Source: Pseudonocardiaceae bacterium (GTDB lineage Bacteria > Actinomycetota > Actinomycetes > Mycobacteriales > Pseudonocardiaceae). From it: DNA of 64,000 nt. A program made the position numbers and the translations under genes. Where the stretch lies: positions 1 to 64,000 of the forward strand of contig WHSZ01000015.1 of NCBI GenBank assembly GCA_009379845.1. Direction: 5' to 3'. The notes below the pieces were generated by a model, which had not been told where the DNA came from, ran no database searches, and saw only the letters and a program-made list of their open reading frames with translations. Shown piece by piece: positions 17,574-28,222 of the stretch (the stretch's first letter is position 1; every line of letters starts with the position of its first letter).

Positions 17574-17589
17574 CAGTACGTACGTACTG
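17574..17589. promoter_or_regulatory. Perfect 16-bp palindrome, candidate AcnR operator (autoregulation)
   Basis: CAGTACGTACGTACTG is its own reverse complement and lies 36 bases upstream of the acnR start. It fits the AcnR consensus as I recall it for Corynebacterium glutamicum, CAGNACnnncGTACTG, at every fixed position. It also lies 145 bases upstream of divergent egtA, so egtA could be affected. Confidence 0.75.
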
Positions 17590-17734
17590 CGTGTCGCGGT
17601 GTGCGTCATGCGCGGGCCGGGATCGTCACGTGGCTGACGTTCGGCACCGTACCGGACTGCTTTTGTCGGGGGTGCCAGGTAGCTTCGAGAACGGGTCCGC
17701 AAACCGTAGCCCGGCTACCCACGGAGGTGAGCGC

Positions 17735-18973
17735 GTGCCCGAAGCCACCGAGGCGGCGTGTGCGCTGTGGGACGATCCCGCTGAGCCGTTGCCGTCGGTG
17801 TTCCGGCAACGCACCGAAGCCGAGGCATACGTGGCGTCGGTGTGTTTCAAGCACGGGCCGCCCCGGTTACTCGGTGTCGAACTCGAATGGACCGTGCATC
17901 ACGCCGACAACCCCGCCCGCCCTCTGGAACCCGCTCATCTCGCCGACGCGCTGGCCCCGCACACACCCCAGCTTCTACGGTCGGCCAGCCCAGCCCACCC
18001 ATTGCCGAGTGGCGCCTCGCTGACCGTCGAACCCGGCGGCCAGGTAGAGATCTCGTCGCTCCCGCACCATTCCCTTGCCGCGTTGCGCACCGCGGTCACG
18101 GCCGACATCGACTACCTCGCCGAGTTGCTCGGACGCGCCGGGCTGGCGCTCGGCTCGCACGGAACCGATCCGCATCGCACGCCGCGACGGCTGCTGCGCA
18201 CCCCCCGCTACGACGCGATGGAACGCGCGTTCGAGCCGATCGGCGAGCACGGCATCACGATGATGTGCAGCACCGCGGCCATCCAGGTGTGCCTGGACGT
18301 GGGGGAACGCTGGCAGGCGGCGCAACGCTGGTCGGCGATCCACGCGCTGGGCCCGGTGCTGGTCGCCGCGTTCGCGAACTCGCCGGTGCTCGGCGGGAAG
18401 GACACCGGCTGGGCCTCCTCGCGGCTGCGCAGCGTGCTCGGCACCGACGAGGTCCGCACCGTGCCGGGACCGACCGGCGTTGACCCGGCCGAGGGGTGGG
18501 CGCGCCGCGCGCTGGACACGCCCTTGCTGTGCCTGCGCCGCGCGGACGGCAGCTGGGACGCGCCGCCAGGGATGAGCTTCGCGGACTGGATCGATGGTGC
18601 GCTGCCATTGCCACCGACCGCCTCGGACCTCGATTACCACCTGTCCACCTTGTTCCCACCGGTGCGGCCGCACGGCTACTACGAGGTGCGCTACCTGGAC
18701 GCGCAGCCGCTGCACTCCTGGTTCGCGCCGGTCGCACTGCTCACCGCGCTACTCGACGCCGACGACACCACCAGCGCCGCACTGGATGCCTGCGCCCCGG
18801 TGGCCGACAAGTGGTTGCGGGCGGCACGGCACGGCCTGGCAGACACCGAACTCGCCCGCGCGGCGAAGCGGGTATTCGAGCTCGGCTGCCAGGCGCTGGA
18901 GAACACCGATCTCGACGCGCAGACCATCGCCGAACTCGCCGACGGGCTGGACCGGCGGCTACACGACAACTGA
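17735..18973 (+). CDS. egtA: Glutamate-cysteine ligase EgtA
   Basis: A 412-residue ATP-dependent enzyme that forms gamma-glutamylcysteine, the sulfur donor for ergothioneine. The frame has GVELEWTVHH near residue 45, the metal/glutamate-binding start of the GCS2 fold, then VEPGGQVEISSLPHHSLAAL and a central MMCSTAAIQVCLDVG. The GTG at 17735 follows GGAGGTGA by 4 bases, a strong site. It is first in the four-gene egtABCD run; egtB starts 14 bases after its stop. Confidence 0.93.
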   Translation: MPEATEAACALWDDPAEPLPSVFRQRTEAEAYVASVCFKHGPPRLLGVELEWTVHHADNPARPLEPAHLADALAPHTPQLLRSASPAHPLPSGASLTVEPGGQVEISSLPHHSLAALRTAVTADIDYLAELLGRAGLALGSHGTDPHRTPRRLLRTPRYDAMERAFEPIGEHGITMMCSTAAIQVCLDVGERWQAAQRWSAIHALGPVLVAAFANSPVLGGKDTGWASSRLRSVLGTDEVRTVPGPTGVDPAEGWARRALDTPLLCLRRADGSWDAPPGMSFADWIDGALPLPPTASDLDYHLSTLFPPVRPHGYYEVRYLDAQPLHSWFAPVALLTALLDADDTTSAALDACAPVADKWLRAARHGLADTELARAAKRVFELGCQALENTDLDAQTIAELADGLDRRLHDN

Positions 18974-18986
18974 GGGAGACAAATCG

Positions 18987-20321
18987 ATGGGTCATCCGCT
19001 GCGGGAACTCGATACCTCAGCCTTGCGGGCACACGTGGCCGGCGAGCTGGAACGGACCCGCCTGCGCAGCGCCGAGCTGACCGACGCGGTCGACGACGAT
19101 GATCTGGTCCGCCAGCACTCGCGGCTGATGTCGCCGCTGGTATGGGATCTCGCGCACGTCGGCAATCAGGAAGAGTTGTGGCTGGTGCGTGATGTCGGTG
19201 GCCGGGAGCCGCTTCGGCAGGACATCGACGAGCTGTACGACGCGTTCCAGCACCCCCGTGCGAAGCGACCCTCGCTACCGCTGCTCGGTCCGGCCGAGAC
19301 GCGCGGGTACATCGCCGAGGTCCGGAAGAAGGCGCTGGACGTGTTGGAGCGCGCTCCGATGGAGGGGCGCCGGCTCACCGAGACGGCTTTCGCGTTCGGC
19401 ATGATCGTGCAACATGAGCAGCAGCACGACGAGACGATGCTCGCCACCCACCAGCTTCGCTCGGGTCCGCCGGTGCTGCACGCGCCCGATCCGCCTTCCG
19501 CGCCGGCCGGTGCGCCACCCGCTGAGGTGCTGGTGCCGGGCGGCCCGTTCACCATGGGCACCTCAACCGAGCCGTGGGCGCTGGACAACGAGCGGCCGGC
19601 GCACACCGAGCATGTGGCGCCGTTCTTCCTGGACACCACGCCGGTCAGCAACGCGCGGTACGCGGAGTTCATCGCGGACGGCGGCTACGACGATCCGCGG
19701 TGGTGGAGCACTGCCGGCTGGCAGCGGCGGCGCGATGCGGAGTTGACCGCGCCCCGGTTCTGGCAGCGGGACGGCGACCGGTGGATGCGCAGGCGGTTCG
19801 GGGTGTTCGAGCCTGTGCCGCCGGACGAGCCGGTGTTGCACGTCAGTTACTACGAGGCGGAGGCGTACGCCAGCTGGGCCGGCAGGCGGTTGCCGACCGA
19901 GCAGGAGTGGGAGAAGGCCGCGCGCTACGACCCCGGCACCGGCCGGTCCCGGCGGTATCCGTGGGGCGACGAGGACCCGACGCCGGAGCTGGCGAACCTC
20001 GGGCAGCGACACCTCCGTCCGGCCGCGATCGGCGCGTACCCGGCCGGTGCCTCGGCGCTCGGCGTGCGGCAGCTGATCGGGGACGTCTGGGAGTGGACGA
20101 GCAGCGACTTCCACGGCTACCCGGAATTCTGCGCGTTCCCGTACGCCGAGTACTCGCAAGCGTTCTTCGGCGCCGATTACAAGGTCCTGCGCGGTGGCTC
20201 GTTCGGCACCGACGCGGCCGCGTGCCGGGCCAGCTTCCGGAACTGGGACTATCCAATCCGCCGGCAGATCTTCAGCGGTTTCCGGACCGCCCGCGATCCG
20301 CTGCCCGGCGAGGCAGGCTGA
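18987..20321 (+). CDS. egtB: Ergothioneine sulfoxide synthase EgtB
   Basis: A 444-residue non-haem iron enzyme that joins gamma-glutamylcysteine to hercynine with O2. The N-terminal DinB-like domain supplies iron ligands, with HVGNQEE near residue 53 and MIVQHEQQHDETML near 138-150 (the HxxxHxE-type pair). The C-terminal FGE-sulfatase/C-lectin fold covers about residues 180-440, with FTMGTSTEPWALDNERPAH and GDVWEWTSSDF. The start is the ATG at 18987 behind GAGGGAG. It sits between egtA and egtC. Confidence 0.95.
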   Translation: MGHPLRELDTSALRAHVAGELERTRLRSAELTDAVDDDDLVRQHSRLMSPLVWDLAHVGNQEELWLVRDVGGREPLRQDIDELYDAFQHPRAKRPSLPLLGPAETRGYIAEVRKKALDVLERAPMEGRRLTETAFAFGMIVQHEQQHDETMLATHQLRSGPPVLHAPDPPSAPAGAPPAEVLVPGGPFTMGTSTEPWALDNERPAHTEHVAPFFLDTTPVSNARYAEFIADGGYDDPRWWSTAGWQRRRDAELTAPRFWQRDGDRWMRRRFGVFEPVPPDEPVLHVSYYEAEAYASWAGRRLPTEQEWEKAARYDPGTGRSRRYPWGDEDPTPELANLGQRHLRPAAIGAYPAGASALGVRQLIGDVWEWTSSDFHGYPEFCAFPYAEYSQAFFGADYKVLRGGSFGTDAAACRASFRNWDYPIRRQIFSGFRTARDPLPGEAG

Positions 20322-20322
20322 G

Positions 20323-21084
20323 ATGTGCCGGCACGTTGGCTATCTGGGCGAACCGATCGCGCCTGCCGAGGTGCTGCTCGACGCGCCGCATTCGCTGCTC
20401 GTGCAGTCCTACGCGCCCGCGGACATGCGATGCGGCGCGACGATGAACGCGGACGGTTTCGGGTTGGGCTGGTATCCGGGTGACGGCGCCGAACCTGTGC
20501 GCTACCGGCAGCCGTGTCCACTGTGGACCGATACGAACGTGGCTTCGTTCGGCCGGGCGATCTCCACCGGCGCGCTGGTTGCCGCGGTGCGCTCGGCGAC
20601 GGTCGGCATGCCCGTGGTGGAGACCGCGTGCGCGCCGTTCGTGGACGGGCGATGGCTGTTCAGCCACAACGGCGTGATCACCGGATGGCCGCACTCGGTG
20701 GCCGAGATCGCAGCGGAACTTCCCGCTGTGGATCTGCTGACCATGGAGGCGCCGACCGACTCGGCGCTGCTGTGGGCGCTGCTGCGACGGAGGCTGCACG
20801 CCGGCGAGGCACCGGAAGCGGCGATGTCCGTTGTGGTGCAGGCGGTGGCCGGGGCCGCACCCGAGTCGCGGCTCAACCTGCTGCTCACCGACGGCACGAT
20901 GATGTACGCGACGACGTGGGCGCATTCGCTGTCCGTGCTGCACCGCGAGGACGCCGTCGTGGTGTCGAGCGAGCCACTGGACGACCGGCCCGAGTGGCAG
21001 CGGGTCGACGACGGGCAACTACTGATCGCGAGCAAGGACGAGGTGCGCACGCATCCGTTGTCGCCAACCCGAGGATTCCGGTGA
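20323..21084 (+). CDS. egtC: Gamma-glutamyl hercynylcysteine S-oxide hydrolase EgtC
   Basis: A 253-residue class-II glutamine amidotransferase-type hydrolase that removes the glutamate. The N-terminal nucleophile Cys2 is exposed as MCRHVGYLGE, and NADGFGLGWY and the SHNG motif (WLFSHNGVITGW) complete the Ntn fold. The start lies 1 base after the egtB stop and the end overlaps egtD by 4 bases, so it is translationally coupled. Confidence 0.95.
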   Translation: MCRHVGYLGEPIAPAEVLLDAPHSLLVQSYAPADMRCGATMNADGFGLGWYPGDGAEPVRYRQPCPLWTDTNVASFGRAISTGALVAAVRSATVGMPVVETACAPFVDGRWLFSHNGVITGWPHSVAEIAAELPAVDLLTMEAPTDSALLWALLRRRLHAGEAPEAAMSVVVQAVAGAAPESRLNLLLTDGTMMYATTWAHSLSVLHREDAVVVSSEPLDDRPEWQRVDDGQLLIASKDEVRTHPLSPTRGFR

Positions 21085-22058
21085 CCATGAACCCCGTTAT
21101 CGACGTCCACCTGTTCGCCGAGCACGCGGCGCGAGCGCTGCGCGCGGATGTCCGCGCCGGCCTCGGCTCGCCCCCGAAGTCGTTGCCGCCCAAGTGGTTG
21201 TACGACGCGCGCGGCAGCGAACTGTTCGAGGAGATCACCGCGCTGCCGGAGTACTACCCGACCCGTGCCGAGCGGGAAATCCTGCGGGCGCGGGTGGATT
21301 CCATCGCGGCGATCACCGGCGCGCGGACACTGGTTGAGCTGGGTTCCGGGTCAAGCGAGAAGACCCGGCTGCTGCTCGACGCGCTGCGCCGGCACGGCAC
21401 GCTGGAGACGTTCGTTCCGTTCGACGTGTCCGAATCGGCGCTGCGAGAGGCGGCGTCCGCGCTCACCGGCGACTATCCGGACATCGCGGTGCACGGGGTG
21501 GTCGGCGATTTCACCGAGCACCTCGCGCTGCTGCCGGCTGCTCCGGCGCGGATGGTGGTGTTCCTCGGCGGCACGATCGGCAACCTGTATCCGGACGAGC
21601 GGGCCAAGTTCCTCCGCTCGGTGCGCGAGACACTGCGGCCAGGGGAGTGGCTGCTGCTCGGTACCGACCTGGTGAAGGATCCGGGGACCCTGCGGCGGGC
21701 GTACGACGACGAGCAAGGCGTCACGGCCGAGTTCAACCGGAACGTGCTGCGGGTGCTGAACCGGGAACTCGGCGCGGACTTCGACGTGGCATCCTTCGCG
21801 CACGTGGCGCGGTGGAACGGCGCCGACGAGTGGATCGAGATGCGGCTACGGGCCGGCCGCGCCAGCGAGGTGTGGATTCCGGCGATCGACCTTCGGGTGG
21901 AGCTGGCCGAAGGTGAGGACATCCTGACCGAGATATCCGCGAAGTTCCGCCGCGAAAGGGTGTCGGCGGAACTGGCCGACGCCGGGTTCGACCTGCTGCA
22001 CTGGTGGACGGATGAGGCCGACCGGTTCGCGCTCAGCGTGTCCCGTGCCGCGTCCTGA
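21081..22058 (+). CDS. egtD: Histidine N-alpha-methyltransferase EgtD
   Basis: A 325-residue SAM-dependent enzyme that trimethylates histidine to hercynine, the first committed step. Marks are PPKWLYDARGSELFEEIT and YYPTRAERE near the N-terminus, LVELGSGSSEKTRLLLDAL as the SAM loop, and MVVFLGGTIGNLYPDE. The GTG at 21081 overlaps the egtC stop (GTGA); an ATG 6 bases later is possible. The usual fifth gene egtE (C-S lyase) is not next; a toxin-antitoxin pair follows. Confidence 0.95.
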   Translation: MTMNPVIDVHLFAEHAARALRADVRAGLGSPPKSLPPKWLYDARGSELFEEITALPEYYPTRAEREILRARVDSIAAITGARTLVELGSGSSEKTRLLLDALRRHGTLETFVPFDVSESALREAASALTGDYPDIAVHGVVGDFTEHLALLPAAPARMVVFLGGTIGNLYPDERAKFLRSVRETLRPGEWLLLGTDLVKDPGTLRRAYDDEQGVTAEFNRNVLRVLNRELGADFDVASFAHVARWNGADEWIEMRLRAGRASEVWIPAIDLRVELAEGEDILTEISAKFRRERVSAELADAGFDLLHWWTDEADRFALSVSRAAS

Positions 22059-22098
22059 CCGTCGTACTTTCGCTAGTCGGCTGGCGCGGCCGGAGCGT

Positions 22099-22124
22099 GC
22101 ATGCATGCCTGCTATCATGCGGTC
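22099..22124 (+). promoter_or_regulatory. Promoter/operator of the toxin-antitoxin pair, probably leaderless
   Basis: The 10-bp palindrome GCATGCATGC (22099-22108) is followed by TATCAT (22113-22118), a fair -10 box, and the antitoxin ATG is 6 bases further. That spacing fits a leaderless transcript starting at the ATG, common for actinobacterial toxin-antitoxin genes. The palindrome is placed for autorepression. No good -35 box was identified. Confidence 0.5.
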
Positions 22125-22421
22125 ATGTCGCAGGTAACGTGGCGAGCCACCGACGAGCTGGTGGATCGGGTACGGCGCGCCGCGGAGCGGGAAGGCCGCA
22201 GCATGAACGAGTACCTCACGCGGGTGCTCGATGCCGTCACCAATCCTGATCTCGTCGGGGACGAGGCCGAGCGCATTCGAGAACGCCTGGGGCGTGCCGG
22301 CCTGCGCGTCCAGGAACACTCGCCGCGCGTTCGGCCGGATCCGGAAGCGGTGGCGCGGGCCGGCGAGGCCGCGGCCGCCGGTACATCGCTGGCGGAGCTG
22401 ATCGGTGAAGGGCGTAGATGA
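22125..22421 (+). CDS. Antitoxin, ribbon-helix-helix type
   Basis: A 98-residue protein. The first ~45 residues (VTWRATDELVDRVRRAAERE, GRSMNEYLTRVLDA) have the pattern of a short RHH/Arc-like DNA-binding unit with an amphipathic helix. The acidic and Ala-rich C-terminus would wrap the toxin. The ATG at 22125 is chosen from the promoter spacing; an upstream start at 22101 adds only 8 residues. Its stop overlaps the toxin ATG (ATGA), the usual antitoxin-first order. Confidence 0.8.
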   Translation: MSQVTWRATDELVDRVRRAAEREGRSMNEYLTRVLDAVTNPDLVGDEAERIRERLGRAGLRVQEHSPRVRPDPEAVARAGEAAAAGTSLAELIGEGRR

Positions 22422-22855
22422 GCACCTTCGCGGACTCGTCCGCGCTGGTCAAACTCTATGTGCCGGAGCAGGGCAGTCAGCATGTTCGATCTCTCGACGT
22501 GCTCGTGGCGTCGCAACTCGCGTCCGTTGAAGTGCCCGCTGCGATCTGGCGAAAGCAGCGGATGGGCGAGTTGTCGGCGACGGATGCCCGACTGCTCGTG
22601 GCCGCGTTCGAGGCCGACTACCACGGAACGCAGGTCAGTCCACCGCGCTTCGCCGCCGTGGCGGTAACCCAAGTGATCCTCGATGTGGCGGCTCGGCTGA
22701 CCGGCGTGCACGGCCTGCGTGCGTACGAGGCCGTTCAGCTGGCTACCGCACGGCTGGTGATGTCGGCGGATCCGGAATGCACCACGTTCGCCGCGTTCGA
22801 CAAGGATCTCTGTACCGCCGCCGCGGCCGAGGGCTTCCTACTCGCCCCCTCGTGA
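22418..22855 (+). CDS. PIN-domain toxin (VapC-like ribonuclease)
   Basis: A 145-residue Mg2+-dependent RNase fold. Acidic active-site residues are visible: Asp6 in FADSSALVKLY, Glu38 in ASVEVPAA, Glu104 in RAYEAVQLA (usually Asp in this motif) and Asp128 in AFDKDL. The Asp-to-Glu change at 104 is conservative and may alter activity. The stop codon lies inside the left arm of the dispersed CTCGTGAGT element. It is placed between egtD and acn, where mycobacteria have neither. Confidence 0.87.
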   Translation: MSTFADSSALVKLYVPEQGSQHVRSLDVLVASQLASVEVPAAIWRKQRMGELSATDARLLVAAFEADYHGTQVSPPRFAAVAVTQVILDVAARLTGVHGLRAYEAVQLATARLVMSADPECTTFAAFDKDLCTAAAAEGFLLAPS

Positions 22856-22922
22856 GTGCCGAGATCTGCTGGACAGGATCGAGCCAAAGGCACCGTTTGG
22901 GTGCTATAACCCCGAAAAAGAC

Positions 22923-22929
<7 letters not shown>
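22849..22929. terminator. Bidirectional terminator-like element, copy 2 of the dispersed repeat (core inverted)
   Basis: CTCGTGAGTG (22849-22858) and GACTCACGAG (22920-22929) are inverted arms; their outer 9 bases pair perfectly. Each arm contains the stop codon of a convergent gene (toxin and aconitase). Inside are GGGTGCTATAACCC (22899-22912), the exact reverse complement of the core in copy 1, and AAAAAG next to the right arm in the usual orientation. A small GCACC/GGTGC hairpin overlaps the core. Confidence 0.65.
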
Positions 22930-25751
<2,822 letters not shown>

Positions 25752-25874
25752 GTCAACTCCATCTCGCGCCTGGTGGTGCTCGCAGCAAGTCAGTTCGAGA
25801 TTGAACGCAATCTCAGGGGGCGAGTCTCGCGCACCGCACCTCGGCCCGGCGACGGTGCCCCCAACCGATGTAAA

Positions 25875-25890
25875 TAGTACGCTTGTCCTG
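25875..25890. promoter_or_regulatory. Candidate AcnR operator upstream of acn
   Basis: On the minus strand the site reads CAGGACAAGCGTACTA, matching CAGNACnnncGTACTG at all but the last fixed base. It lies 124 bases upstream of the acn start and resembles the perfect palindrome at acnR (17574). This supports one regulator acting on both genes. Confidence 0.65.
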
Positions 25891-25912
25891 CTACAGCTTC
25901 AAGTCATGACAA

Positions 25913-25953
25913 AGCCCCGTTACCGCGTCTCGGAGCGACGCGGTAACGGGGCT
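25913..25953 (-). terminator. 17-bp perfect-stem terminator
   Basis: AGCCCCGTTACCGCGTC (25913-25929) and its exact reverse complement (25937-25953) flank a 7-base loop. On the minus strand the stem ends in CTTTG. It begins 14 bases after the stop of the minus-strand gene at 25968 and insulates acn transcription from it. Confidence 0.85.
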
Positions 25954-25967
25954 GGTCGGGCGAGCCG

Positions 25968-27431
25968 TTAGTTGAGCGAGTTGAGGATCTCCTTGACGTC
26001 GCCCGGCTCGAAGGAGCGCAGCACACCGAGGAAGCTGTCGCCGATCGAGCGCATCGGGCTGACGTAGTGCTTGCCATCCACCTCGGTGGTGATCACGCCG
26101 ACGCCCTGGCCGAGCAGGTTGCTGAACACCTTCTCCATCGTCGCGGCAACCTGCGGCGGGAGGTCCTCGTCCTGGAGTTCGCTTGCGATGTCAGAGCCGC
26201 ACAACCGCTGGCTCTGCCCGCCGCTGGTCATCTCGTAGCAGTCGCCGGACTGGCGTGCCGAGATCTGCTGCCCCTGGACGGTGCCCTGGAAGCTGGTGAT
26301 GATCACCTTGGTGCCGCCGGTCGCCTCGCTGGTCTCGGTGTCCAGCTTGTCGATCTTGAACTCGTTTGGGCCGGACGGGACTCTGCCCATCGTGTCCAGC
26401 AGCAGCGGGCCGACGTCGTGCAGCACGGCCATCTCGTCCGGTGGAAGCAGCTCGATGGTGCGCCGGAGGTCCTGGTTGGTCAGTGCGGTGGCCATCTGCT
26501 GCACGGCCTCCTCGGGGGAGCCCGCGCCGTTCGCCGGAATGGCATTCTTCGGCCACTCCATGTCCTCTTCGGCGAGCGCGTAGTCGGCCACCGAGTAGAA
26601 CAAGCTCGGATACCACGCCTCGCCGGACTTCACGGTGGCGATGCGGACCGGCTCGCCGGTCCGCTGCACCTGCTCGCCGATATCCACCGTTTCGGTTTCC
26701 TTGCCGGTCGGTGCGCCGCCCGGCATCGCCTTCGACACGAACTCGTCGGCGAGCGGGATCTTGCTGGCGTCCGAGTTGATGGTCAGCTTGCCGTCCACCA
26801 GCTTGGTGATCGTGACGTGATCGTTGACCTGCTCGGCCGCGCTGTCGTCGAACCGCAGGTTCTCGGTCTTCAGCTCCACACCGCTGACGTTGCTCGCGTC
26901 CGCCTCGGGCTTGAGTATTTCGAGGCGCTTGAGCTCGTCGATGGTGTCGTTGAGCATGTCGCGGGCCAGGGCTGCCTCTCCCGGCGCCAGCGAGCTGAGC
27001 ATGCCGGCGACGTCGCCGTTGCCGAGCGAGCTGACCAGGTTGGTCGCAGCCTCGGTGGGGTTCTGCGCGCCGGCCGCCACGCTGTCACCGCGGTTGAACG
27101 CCCAGACCGCGACCACCACGCCGCCCGCGATGGCGATGACCGCGACGATCGCGCTGATCACCAGCCCGGTGCGCCTGCGCTTCGGCGGTCCCGGCTGATA
27201 CGGATCCGGCTGCGGAAACCCCTCGCCAGGAAAGCCCGGCCCCTGCGGCGGCTGGTTCGCCCCGTACGGCATCGTGGGATTCGGCCCGCTGTGGTACCCG
27301 GGTTGCGCCGGCTGGCCCTGGTACGGGCCTTGCTGCCAGTTCGGCTGATTCTGATAGGGCCCCGGCTGCTGCGGGTACTGCTGTGGGTTGTGCGGGCCCC
27401 ATTGCTGGCCGCCCGAATCCGGGTATGTCAC
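25968..27431 (-). CDS. Pro/Gln-rich single-pass membrane protein, function unknown
   Basis: A 487-residue protein. Residues 1-85 are disordered and rich in Pro, Gln, Gly and Tyr, followed by KRRR and a membrane helix at about 90-112 (GLVISAIVAVIAIAGGVVVAV). A large outer domain includes PTEAATNLVSSLGNGDVAGMLSSLAPGE, resembling limited repeats of a lipoprotein-like lumazine or NTF2-like fold. Two Cys residues (SGDCYEM, QRLCGSD) could form a disulfide outside the cell. Its ATG overlaps the stop of the membrane gene at 27428 by 4 bases, so the pair is an operon. Similar N-termini occur at 50830 and 51661. Confidence 0.75.
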   Translation of the reverse strand: MTYPDSGGQQWGPHNPQQYPQQPGPYQNQPNWQQGPYQGQPAQPGYHSGPNPTMPYGANQPPQGPGFPGEGFPQPDPYQPGPPKRRRTGLVISAIVAVIAIAGGVVVAVWAFNRGDSVAAGAQNPTEAATNLVSSLGNGDVAGMLSSLAPGEAALARDMLNDTIDELKRLEILKPEADASNVSGVELKTENLRFDDSAAEQVNDHVTITKLVDGKLTINSDASKIPLADEFVSKAMPGGAPTGKETETVDIGEQVQRTGEPVRIATVKSGEAWYPSLFYSVADYALAEEDMEWPKNAIPANGAGSPEEAVQQMATALTNQDLRRTIELLPPDEMAVLHDVGPLLLDTMGRVPSGPNEFKIDKLDTETSEATGGTKVIITSFQGTVQGQQISARQSGDCYEMTSGGQSQRLCGSDIASELQDEDLPPQVAATMEKVFSNLLGQGVGVITTEVDGKHYVSPMRSIGDSFLGVLRSFEPGDVKEILNSLN

Positions 27432-27976
27432 CTGTCAACTCCTGCCTTCTCGGTAGGCCCGCCCAACGCCTTCCGGCGAAGACGCTGGGCGGTGAGAACG
27501 CCGATCGCCCCCAGAAAGGCGACAACCGAACCGACGAACGTGGTCGCCGGACCAACGCTCGCAAGGCCGATCAGCGATGCATCGCTGGAACCTTGGACGG
27601 TCGCGATGGCCGACGGGGTTCCCGCGAAAAGCGTCGAAATCAGCACGAGAACAGCGGCCGCCCTCCGCAATCCCAGGGCGTACAGCGCGACACAGGCGGC
27701 GCATGCCGGCGGAATCACGAACCATACGTTCATAAGGAACGTGATCGGGGCGCTGTTGAACACCTCAAAATGACGTAGCAGCCCAGCGGATTCGTAGCTG
27801 TCCCGCAGCACGTTGCCGGACCGCAACCACGGCAGAAAGCAACCGGTTACCAGGGTTACCAGACCGGCGGCCGCACACCCGGCCGATGCCGGGCCCAGCA
27901 CTGAGCGCACCGGACCATCCTGGCAGGCCGCGCGCCGGGCGTTGCCGGCGGTAATTACCGCAATCGAGTGAGCCAT
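27428..27976 (-). CDS. Four-segment membrane protein, function unknown
   Basis: A 182-residue protein with hydrophobic segments near residues 29-49 (GPASAGCAAAGLVTLVTGCF), 83-104, 107-126 and 138-163, and a basic C-terminal tail (RLRRKALGG). No enzymatic motif was seen. It is first in the minus-strand pair with the Pro-rich protein and divergent from the NlpC/P60 hydrolase, so a link to cell-envelope processes is an inference from context. Either the ATG at 27976 or a later start is possible. Confidence 0.6.
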   Translation of the reverse strand: MAHSIAVITAGNARRAACQDGPVRSVLGPASAGCAAAGLVTLVTGCFLPWLRSGNVLRDSYESAGLLRHFEVFNSAPITFLMNVWFVIPPACAACVALYALGLRRAAAVLVLISTLFAGTPSAIATVQGSSDASLIGLASVGPATTFVGSVVAFLGAIGVLTAQRLRRKALGGPTEKAGVDR

Positions 27977-28079
27977 TGCGAGTTTTCAACTGATGCAATA
28001 GGTGTATATGATACGCGCGGTTCTATTGTGACTGGTGTGAATAGTGTTGCGGTAGTGACGAAATGGGAGGGGTCGTATG

Positions 28080-28150
28080 CCCGAGTGCCTGGTCAGCGCG
28101 CTGTCGAGGCACTCGGGTAAGGCGGCTTATCGGTCCGCTGAGCGGGACCG
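28080..28150 (+). promoter_or_regulatory. Two hairpins in the leader of the NlpC/P60 hydrolase gene
   Basis: CCCGAGTGCCT (28080-28090) pairs perfectly with AGGCACTCGGG (28107-28117) around a 16-base loop. A second stem, CGGTCC with GGACCG (28131-28150), follows, and the gene starts at 28223. The leader could be a regulatory RNA. Cell-wall hydrolase genes of actinomycetes often carry the c-di-AMP (ydaO) riboswitch, but its conserved core was not recognised here. Confidence 0.5.
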
Positions 28151-28222
28151 GCGTGGCCATTCTGGGTGCGAATAGTGAGGTCGGGCCCGCTAGGGGAGGG
28201 GCCGGCGCGGGAGGTGGAGGCC

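Noticed and set aside
28023-28222. c-di-AMP (ydaO) riboswitch upstream of the NlpC/P60 gene
   Set aside because: The context is typical, but the conserved core was not seen by eye; only unassigned hairpins are supported.
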